From the NCBI GenBank assembly GCA_963966185.1, contig CAWZYM010000398.1:248001-312000 (forward strand): 64,000 nt of DNA. Direction: 5' to 3'. Made by a program: the position numbers and the translations under genes. Shown piece after piece: positions 56,024-64,000 of the stretch. The notes below the pieces were generated by a model that did not search any database, was not told the origin of the DNA, and was given only the letters and a program-made list of their open reading frames with translations. The stretch comes from Rhabditoides inermis (lineage: Eukaryota; Nematoda; Chromadorea; Rhabditida; Rhabditidae). The stretch's first letter is position 1, and every line of letters begins with the position of its first letter.

Positions 56024-59000
56024 ATGCTCCCCTCGATGGTGTGCTTTCTGCACGTGCTGGCGCACTGCATCGGCTACACTGTCCTGCTGTGCTTCGTTCT
56101 CGCCTGCACCGGCCGCTCGCTAGGACTCCGCGAACTATTCGCCAACACACTCGTAGCCATATTCGAGGTGAGCCACTATTAGCTAGCATATATTCCTATT
56201 TCCATTCACTTTCAGTGGGGTTCGAGCAGCGGCGAGGCCGTGTTGGAATATGACTGGGAGGAGGAGGAGGAGAAGAGGAGGAGGAAAGCAGAGGAGCAGC
56301 TGGCGCCGCGCATCCTCACCAAGCGATCCTCCTCGTCCGGAAACCTCGGTGAGATATGTTTGTTAGTTATACTCTGTGAGTATGTTTTTGTCTGTTTACT
56401 ACGGCAGTTATCACAAGATGACAAAGATGGCGCTGATATGAGACAGTGCTTTGCTCACATCACATAAATTTTACGCGACTCCATCAAACGATCATTGACT
56501 AATCGCATTATCACTCGTCACAAATAATCCTGTCGAAAACAGTTGGGGCAATTGGAATTCCTCCGAAATAGAGAATTTCGAACACATTTTAACCAAAAAA
56601 AAGATTGTCGGAATCCCCCTAAAAACCAGGATGTAGGCATTCTGAGCCGAAAAGAGCCTATTCACTGAGTCAGACCGAGTAATTTACTGAGTCGCTTGCA
56701 GCGATCATTGAGCGCGAGCACTGCGACTCGATCCAGTCGAAGCTGCACTCTGAGAAGTGCGAGGCGGGCGGCGGCTACCAGGGCACCGTCAAGGTACTCG
56801 TCGACGACTCACTCGACTTCATCGTGGTCAGTCCGCACCCCTTTTCGGCAGTGCTTTGAATCAAAGGGATAACAATGGTGTTTGTGTTTAGGCGTATTTT
56901 GAATTACAGATGTATAAAAAAATATTGATATAGATACAGTCTACCTTGTGTTGTTTATACGATAGTGATTTGAATCACAAAAGTATATTGGTATTAATGT
57001 TGGTCTTGTTTGAGGCAGGTCTGGAGTCGATAATCGAGGACGAGGTGACGTCACGGTTCGCCGCCGAGCAGCTCATGTCGTGGAACCTGCTCACCCGCAC
57101 ACGATACACCTTCCACTTCCTCAGGTCGGCGCGCATTGCCAGTTTTGAGAGTAATTTTTGTCTGCTTCGTAGGCTAGTTGTTTTCAACCTCTTACTCGTT
57201 TTCTTCCTTTTTCTTTCTTTTTATCAGATTGGTCCAGTCCCCCTATTATCATTTATTTGTCTCAATTCCTACAGTTGTTCCTGTGTGTATTTCTTTCTCT
57301 TCCAGCTGGAAGCTCACCATGCTGTGGTTCGTGGGCGTGCTGTTCCGCTACCTGTTCGCGCTGCCCATCCGCTTCGTCCTCTTCGTCGCTGGCCTGGCCT
57401 GCCTCGGCATATCCACATCACTCATCGGACTCATCCCCCATCGAGGGTCAGTGAAACAGTGGAATGCATTGGAAACAGTCCCTAAATTGTTACCCGTCTA
57501 TTTCGTACCGCAGCATAGTTCCGCGACATTCCGAAGAGTTCGGGAGTGTTCTGGGCGCAATTGCGCATACTGTGTTCACATGTCATTGGTGATTTTTTTT
57601 GTAAGAAGACTGACCGCAACTTCAGTCTGCGCAAGTGGCTGAACCGTCGGGCGCTGCTCACCTCGATGCGCGTCTTCTCTCGCAGCTGCTCCGCCATCGT
57701 CCGCTTCCACAACGTGTAGGTTATAAGTTACAGGTAGTCCTCATTGTATGTATCAAGTTCTCTTTCAATGATTTTGAGTATCCCCACATGTCGGACTCAT
57801 CCCCGCAATGGAATGAGTCTGCTGAAAATACGAGATACCGGATTCCTCGATTAGTCATTTTCCCCTTTCGCTACTCTACGCTGTCAGATGCAGCGCTCGT
57901 AGCCCTTGCGCCACTTCCTCTTCCTCAATGCAGCTTTTTTCGACGACTAAAATAGAATGAAGAAAGTATGTGTTGCAGTGAGAACAAGGCGAAGGCGGGT
58001 GGCATCTGCGTGGCTAATCACACGTCGCCGCTCGACGTGATGATCCTCTCCATCGACAACGTCTACGCCATGATCGGACAGAAGCAGGGCGGATTCCTCG
58101 GTCAGCTTGTTTATCTGACATAACATACACGAATATGTGAAAATAACGAACAGGATATGCCAAAATATGGAGCTGGCCCTAGGCTGATTGGTGCTCATGA
58201 TGATCTTATGCATTCTATTTTCTTATGTATTTATCTTATGTACTTCTCTTATCATTCTTCTTTTTGTATGAATTCATATTGTCTCGCTTGGAAACGATAT
58301 GTGGTTCTGCTATCTCTCTATTTCACCCACTTATGCGGAAATGCGGCGGTTTATTCCTCCTCATATATGTAGAGAAGCTCGTTTCGTCGTGTCCGCTGGG
58401 ATTTGAAAGTGCATACGGTATATGAGGAGAGAGAAAGAGTGGGAGAGGAAACGAGGATGGAAGAGAGAGGGGAGAGCGGGAAATAGAGGAATAGAGAGGC
58501 TACAGCCTATTCCATTCGGACATAAAGCGATAGGACAGTCGTGGCGTCATGTAAGACGATGCTATTTTCGGGGGGAGGGGACATTATGAAAATGAGCCGT
58601 TTCTAAAGATGGCGTATTTCAGGAATGCTGCAGACGATGCTCTCCCGCTCCGAGCACCACATCTGGTTCCAGCGAAGCGAGGCGAGCGATAGAAAGAAGG
58701 TCATCGAGAGGTGAGTGAGGAGAGAAACAACATCAGTACGCGAAATCCTGGCATTGAGACACTGCTTGGCGTCGACAGTATTTGGGGATGCTATGTGATT
58801 GTTCCTAGCATTCCAAGTTTTTTTTTTCAGGATGCGCGATCACGTCAACGACCCGAACAAGCTGCCTATAATTATCTTCCCCGAGGGAACGTGCATCAAC
58901 AACACCGGTGTTATGATGTTCAAGAAGGGCTCGTTCGAGGTATGTAGGTCGAGCGACCTCTTTTCATAGCACAGTCATGTCGTTACCTCAAAGGTCGTGC

Positions 59001-59787
59001 CCCCCCCCCCCCCCGAGAGAATGGCTGTGTGTGCCATTCTCGGCGAGTAGTCCTCGATTATATTGTTTTGTTTTCGCGACTCACCGCGCCATTTCGAAGT
59101 CTCTCCTCCTCCTCCCGTCGCAATTAGCGCCTCGAATTCGCGGCGAGTGCAACTTCAGGGTGAATATCAACAGTGACTGCATGTTGTGCCGATGACCAAG
59201 CGTCTCTCTGTAAACACCATAAATCGCGAGCAAATCCTTTTCCATTTTCTCCGTGCTTAGGCGATAGTATTATTGTACTTGCGCTCCATTACGGGGAAAG
59301 ATGGCACTCTGAAATAGAGAGGAACGAGAGATAGGAGGGATATGCCTGAACTTTTGTGGATATGCGTGAGAGAGAATGGCAAATGGAATGCACTTCGTGT
59401 AGTACGAGAAAAACACTCTCGTAATGGGCAGGATAGATGTTATGAGTACTTTGCCGTGGATGATTGATATATACACTCCATACTGTGCGAAAAAAGCTGA
59501 TTAATGATGAATGCATTTTATTAGGGTAGTTATTAGGGTAGTAAATAAAATGTTGCATCTTCGGAGAAAGTAGTGTAAACAGCGATTTTCATTAGAGAAT
59601 CCTCAACATTTCAGCTGGGCGGTACGATTTATCCGATTGCGATGAAGTACGACAACCGGCTGGGAGAAGCCTTCTGGAACAGCTCCAAGTACAGCTACCT
59701 CGAGTACTTCTTCCAAATGATGACCAGCTGGGCGATCAACTGCGACGTGTGGTACCTGCCCCCGATGAAGATGGAGGTACGGAGAGG

Positions 59788-59842
<55 letters not shown>

Positions 59843-59845
59843 TTT

Positions 59846-59876
<31 letters not shown>

Positions 59877-60767
59877 CTAGGTCCGTTTCAGGAGGGTGAG
59901 GACTCGATCGCGTTCGCCCGCCGAGTGAAGCGCGCGATCGCTCAGAAGGGAGGTTTGGTGGACCTCGAGTGGGATGGAATGCTCAAGAGAGAAAAGGTAC
60001 GCTCCATTGTCTCGCTCATCACAATATGCGCAAGGCAGCGTCTTGCATATTCGAAAACCCTCTTGTCTCCGTTCATGCATACTGACTTTGTGAGTAGTGA
60101 GTTCGAATGTTCTTGTTTGTAGGTCTCTTCCAAGATGATCAGTCTCAACCAGAAGCTCTACTATGAGCACCTCACCCGAACCACCTCAATCGCATTCACT
60201 CCCGAGCAGAAGGCCGCCATCCTGGACATGGTCTCGGTACGTGTGTTTTTATTCAAAATAATCGTAAACGTGTTAATTCCTATTCTCTATCCATATTCAT
60301 ATCCAAAAGCTATTGTTTAAACAGTATGCATTTTGGCAAAACAACTTCCCATGCCGGGAATCGAACCCGGGCCGCGTGGGTGAAAACCACGAATCCTAAC
60401 CACTAGACCACATGGGACACGCGCTCAATCATTCAATCTACGGAAACAATAGGCCTGGCTACAACATGCCTACAATTTTGTGTGCATGCTGCGTGCGCTC
60501 TTAGATATTCGTGCGATGCGCCTCACGCGGACAACATATGTATGCATGAGAAATTATGCATGTCGTATATTACACGCATTTTGCAGAAAATGACGGACTG
60601 CGAGCGACAGGAGCTGTTGGACGGGTTCGAGAACGAGAACGAGCAGACACTGATGCGCAAGGTAATCGAAAACACCGTATGTGTGTATCTATTAAATGTA
60701 TTGTCTCTTGCAGGTGTCGAATATGATGCCTCCGGCGAACGGTGTGGCGCCGGTGACATTCGAGTGA
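56024..60767 (+). CDS. acl-4/acl-5: Glycerol-3-phosphate acyltransferase of the GPAT3/4 type
   Basis: An ER membrane enzyme that acylates glycerol-3-phosphate to lysophosphatidate in glycerolipid synthesis. Exons: 56024-56167, 56216-56348, 56702-56826, 57015-57124, 57306-57446, 57626-57715, 57979-58100, 58623-58710, 58831-58939, 59615-59776, 59892-59996, 60123-60236, 60587-60661 and 60714-60767, phases checked. Acyltransferase motif I is CVANHTSPLDV (NHxxxxD), with FPEGTCINNTGVMMFKKGSF as motif III. AFWNSSKYSYL, MTSWAINCDVWYLPPM and GGLVDLEWDGMLKREKV match human GPAT4 almost word for word. Hydrophobic segments precede the catalytic part (LWFVGVLFRYLFALPIRFVL). The start MLPSMVCFLHVLAHCIGYTV aligns with the human GPAT4 N-terminus and follows a GCAG acceptor by 2 nt. 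Exon 57015 must be entered at a GAG acceptor. C. elegans has two members, ACL-4 and ACL-5; I cannot choose between them. Confidence 0.95.
59791..59870. repeat. (CT)n microsatellite in an acyltransferase intron
   Basis: CT run with two short TTTCT interruptions. It starts about 14 nt after the donor at 59777 and occupies most of this small intron. Confidence 0.94.
60346..60417 (-). tRNA. tRNA-Glu(UUC): tRNA-Glu (anticodon UUC), antisense within an acyltransferase intron
   Basis: On the minus strand, 72 nt fold as a standard cloverleaf. The acceptor stem is TCCCATG/CATGGGA. The D arm contains the A box TGGTCTAGTGGTTAGGA. The anticodon arm is CGTGG-TTTTCAC-CCACG, with anticodon TTC. The T arm carries the B box GGTTCGATTCC. 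A TTTT terminator follows within about 10 nt. There is no intron and no stem mismatch, so it should be functional. It lies in the intron between coding exons 60123-60236 and 60587-60661, transcribed against the host gene. Confidence 0.96.
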
Positions 60768-61022
60768 GCGCGCCCGCCCACTTCTCGCCTCTTTCTGTTT
60801 TGTACGAGTGTGTAGATATTTGTGACAAATGCATGCATATTGTGGGCGGGCGGACCCCTCCTTCCCTCCTCGCCTCGACATTGGCTGGCGGCTCGCGTGC
60901 CGCCTCCTCTCTCCTTACCACTGAACTCTCTCTCTCTCTCCCCTCCCCACAACGTGTAGCCCTTAGATGCCTTCATTGTGTGTGCCTCGATTGTCCTGTG
61001 TGTGTGTGTGTGTGTGTGTGTC

Positions 61023-61028
61023 AATAAA
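61023..61028 (+). terminator. Candidate poly(A) signal of the acyltransferase gene
   Basis: AATAAA 256 nt after the stop codon, directly after a (GT)n run. Confidence 0.55.
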
Positions 61029-61137
61029 CATGTCGAATCTCACTTCGTCACCTTTCACGCACATTGTTAACGGTCATTCTATTGTCGCGCCATGTTTTGT
61101 GGTTAAGGTACTTTCGTGTTTTCACAAAGCCCCTAGA

Positions 61138-61652
61138 CTGCCGACACTATAAACCCATTGCAGCCATTTTGCGTAAATGTCTCTATAGTGGCAGTTTTAA
61201 AAGATGATCCTCAGCTCATTCATTTGCCCTCTAAAGCTTTCTATCCGTGATATCCACGTATTGCAGATAATCATGGAGGAAGTGAGCTGGCCATTTCACT
61301 GGGCGCAGCGTTTGATTCAGCACAGAGTGAGTATATGTATCCGATCCAATACCCCCACTCACCTAATCATAATATCACAACAACCAGACAGTGGCCCATT
61401 TATTATTCACTTTCTCAGATATTACGTTTTTATTTGCCTAGACTCACGGTATTGTTTGTGCTGGCAGGCGCAACAAACACGAGGCTGTGAATAGGAAATA
61501 GCGCCTCTATTTTTTTCATTCAGTTTCATTTACGCTGCATTTCTCTATTTTTCTGTTATGAATGGGTTAATCGCAATGAAAGACGGGTCACTTGAATAGG
61601 GCTGCCGACACTATAAACGTATTGCAACCACTCTGTGTAAGTGTATCTATAA
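61138..61652. repeat. About 50-bp direct repeat flanking the first exon of the 86-aa protein gene
   Basis: CTGCCGACACTATAAAC at 61138 and 61602 is followed in both copies by a related stretch ending in TCTATA, about 50 bp in all with scattered differences. One copy lies upstream of the start codon and the other in intron 1. Confidence 0.8.
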
Positions 61653-63033
61653 TACAATCGCTGGAAGGAAGTAGCCGACAACAATATTCAAGAAGGGTTA
61701 AAGTGAGTACATAGGGCATTTTGTTTCAACTACAATACAATAAAGCTATATAACATATAGGTGACCTAGAATATCTACATTTATCTTAGAATATCTACAT
61801 TTACATTTTTTTCCAGAGCCAGGAGGAATCGCTAGTACGATCTGCGTGCGTGGTGCTCTTGATTTCGCTGTCGATTCTCGTCTTCATTTCGGCAGTCGGC
61901 TGTTTTCTGTATTGCACTGCTCGATCACTCTTCGACATCTGCCGCTACTGCTGCTTTCCTCCACAGAAACGACCCACTAAAAAACGAGTGGTGAGTTTTC
62001 GATTGCATTATTCAATTGCATGTCATGTTGTCTCACAAGTTGCGGTGTTGCTACTTTTGTATGCAACGAACGCTGTCGCTCGAACCGACCGTGGACAAAG
62101 AGAGGCGCAGTTTCAAGTAGGGTGAAATGGGGGTATGCATGCTTGCTGCTAGTTGTTTTGGTGATCTTTCGACTCGTCTACTCGTTTCATGATTGTTCCC
62201 CGCGGGGTTGTCGTGTCTGGAAGCAGACAACCCGCGATGCACTCTAATTACCCACCACACCAATTCTTCCGCCGACGCACACCCCGAAAATCCAATCCAA
62301 TGACATGCGACTGAGGCCTCCGGCAGACTTTTTCGCGAGCGAAATGCGAAAATAATCGCAAAACTTTTAGCTTGAGAGAATCGCGAAACTACCCATAATC
62401 GCGCGAATTGGTGATCGTTTTCGCTGAAATTTGGCGAATTCGAAGATATTCGCTTCCACTGAGAATTACGCAGATTTGTTTTCTTTGTTATAATTGAAAA
62501 CTTACTTCTTAGAGGTTGTGTGACATGTTTAACACCAAACATTCAAATAGGAACATTGTTTTGTCACTGGCGCACGCCTTTTTTCAAATTCGCCAAACTT
62601 TTCGCGCGAATCGGGTGGCACGAGTGCGCAACGACTAGTATGTAATAACAGCAAACAATTGTGGTCAATACAGCTTCCACGATGTTCATGAAGTGTATTT
62701 TCAATTATAAAGAATGAAAAATATACAGAAAAGTGAAAATTCGTACCTGGATTCGCGAAAAAGTAGCGAATCTGCGGTATCTTTCGTTTCGCAGCGAAAA
62801 CGGTGTCCGCGAAAATTTTCGCGATTCGCTGAAATTTTCGCGCGAAAAAGTATGTCACCTATTTTCGCAAATTTTTGCCGAAAACATTTTTGCGATTCGC
62901 GCTGCGAATTGCAAATCAATAATGCATGCTTAAGTATTGCAGTTTTCGCGCGATTTTTTTCGCGAAAAAGTCTGCCCGGGGCCTGACGTTTTTTTTCCAG
63001 CGCGTCAGACAAAGAATGCGCAGGATCGACTAA
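61273..63033 (+). CDS. Small single-pass membrane protein (86 aa), unrecognised
   Basis: Three exons, 61273-61326, 61817-61990 and 63001-63033, all phase 0. The ATG lies 6 nt after a TATTGCAG acceptor, a likely trans-splice site. A short N-terminus (MEEVSWPFHWAQRLIQHR) is followed by one hydrophobic segment (ACVVLLISLSILVFISAVGC). Next comes a Cys-rich juxtamembrane stretch (CRYCCFPPQ), where palmitoylation is plausible. A strongly basic tail ends RVRQRMRRID. The 1-kb second intron is mostly a MITE. No family is recognised. The gene is tail to tail with the secreted-peptide gene. Confidence 0.7.
62314..62984. mobile_element. PIF/Harbinger-like MITE in an intron of the 86-aa protein gene
   Basis: Terminal inverted repeats of about 24 bp (GGCCTCCGGCAGACTTTTTC and its partner, two mismatches in the first 14 bp) flank about 620 bp rich in TTTTCGCG/CGCGAAAA motifs. 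A TGA triplet sits directly outside each end. A TNA 3-bp target duplication with GGCC-type ends fits Tourist/Harbinger MITEs. No transposase. Confidence 0.75.
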
Positions 63034-63305
63034 TTGTTAGCAGGGATGCGGTACATTTTCTAAATTACAGATTCGTCCTGCAGTCTGCGATATGCCGTTC
63101 ATTTCACAATCTTCCGGAGAGTTTAGTCGACTTGTATCACCTGCCTGACCCTCTCCATCTCTGTATCTATTCCCCTCTCTAACCAATCTCAGTGTCTCAA
63201 CACGGGTATCGTTTTATGTTTTATGCAACGATCTCAACATGGGTTGTGTGTCATGTTCACAGTGTAAATATTTATAATTATATACATATATACAAGGTGG
63301 CATAC

Positions 63306-63733
63306 TTATCCAGATGTGAACAGAGAAAGCTTGGCGTTGTCGTCTCCAATCCACACGTTACCATCATCATCTGCCTCCCAACCGAGACTCTGAAAAATCA
63401 TTACCCCGTTGCCAATATTGATTTTATTGTACCTCGCGTTTTGAAAGATTTTTAGCAGTGCAATATAGTAAAACAAATTATTCACAAAAAAGTTTCATTA
63501 CCTTCCAGTAGGCTTTCTTATCACATCCTCCGAGAAGCGTGCATCGCTTCACTCTCTGGAATTAATTATGCATAACAACAATTACATACGTATACGTGAA
63601 CCAGCCAATTACATGTGTAACTTGACATAACAACAAAACGGCTTACCAGTTTACTGTCCATAGTTGCGATGAGGGGTGATATGAGAGCCTGAGTTGTTAA
63701 GAGGATAGAGAGTAGAAGGATGAACATACGCAT
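63306..63733 (-). CDS. Secreted peptide precursor (74 aa) with dibasic cleavage site
   Basis: Three exons, 63647-63733, 63502-63555 and 63306-63389, all phase 0. Signal peptide MRMFILLLSILLTTQALISP is followed by a short spacer and LRVKR, a furin/proconvertase-like site at residues 30-34. The predicted mature peptide is about 40 aa: it starts CTLLGGCDKKAYWK, continues LGWEADDDGNVWIGDDNAK, and ends LSLFTSG. It has two cysteines that could form one disulphide. The layout suits a neuropeptide-like or antimicrobial-type secreted product; function is unknown. A second ATG two codons in could also be the start. A TATA-like box lies about 40 nt upstream. Confidence 0.78.
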
Positions 63734-63771
63734 CTTTGGGTTGGTTTCGCACCCGCCTGACCGGTTGGCAC

Positions 63772-63778
63772 TTATAAA
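63772..63778 (-). promoter_or_regulatory. TATA-like box of the secreted-peptide gene
   Basis: TTTATAAG on the minus strand about 40 nt before the start codon, at a spacing similar to the other secreted-protein gene. Confidence 0.55.
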
Positions 63779-64000
63779 GCGGAAAGGTGTGTGTGCGGAT
63801 AGAAAGAAGAAGAAGAAGAAGAAGTGTGATTGATGCGACATCCCGATCTTTTGGCTTTTTGCTCTTTTAACCGCTTCCGAAATCACATCGCTGCAGAAGA
63901 ATAACTACATGACGCGCAGTTGATCATTGAATTTTGGTGTTGTGTAGAAGAAAGTGATGTGATATCACCATCCGATCGAAACGGATAGGTCAAACGATGC
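63779..64000. other. 5' flank of the secreted-peptide gene
   Basis: No gene seen. A short (GAA)n run at about 63805-63823 is the only notable structure. Confidence 0.5.

Overview
This is eukaryotic nuclear DNA, almost certainly from a nematode. Every protein gene is cut into many short exons by mostly small GT-AG introns with nematode-style TTTTCAG/TTGCAG acceptors. Several start codons lie within about 25 nt of an acceptor-like AG, as expected for spliced-leader trans-splicing. The recognisable genes match Caenorhabditis genes: CED-5, SYD-2, an HNF4-type nuclear receptor, GPAT3/4-type ACL and huntingtin. The very short exons, GA/CT microsatellites and roughly even base composition would suit a diplogastrid such as Pristionchus, but that is a guess. 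From memory, syd-2, the huntingtin gene and acl-5 are X-linked in C. elegans, so this may be a piece of an X chromosome; ced-5 is not X-linked there.

Layout. Plus strand, 1-9.7 kb: the 3' end of ced-5 (DOCK-family GEF), a phosphoglycolate phosphatase, an RNFT-type membrane RING protein, and an unrecognised 127-aa gene. Minus strand, 10.4-17.1 kb: syd-2 (liprin-alpha), complete. 17.1-24.4 kb: gene-poor DNA with an inverted-repeat element and two head-to-tail copies of an unclassified mobile element, one holding an 85-bp satellite. Minus strand, 24.5-31.6 kb: an HNF4-related nuclear hormone receptor. 31.6-34.6 kb: no gene seen. Minus strand, 34.6-51.1 kb: a complete huntingtin gene in several dozen exons, with no polyglutamine, and with mobile elements in its introns. 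51.5-52.9 kb minus: a secreted helical protein. 53.3-54.4 kb plus: an unknown protein with an N-terminal anchor. 56.0-60.8 kb plus: a glycerol-3-phosphate acyltransferase with an antisense tRNA-Glu in one intron. 61.3-63.0 kb plus: an 86-aa membrane protein. 63.3-63.7 kb minus: a 74-aa secreted peptide precursor.

These genes do not form one pathway or operon. CED-5 acts in Rac activation and engulfment, SYD-2 in presynaptic assembly, and the acyltransferase in glycerolipid synthesis at the ER. I found no gene cluster that looks like a new multi-gene system. The most useful novelties are the polyQ-less huntingtin, four unrecognised small or anchored proteins, several structured mobile elements with readable ends, and unusual splice sites. 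Exon boundaries were derived by hand from splice signals and reading-phase agreement, so individual junctions may be wrong.
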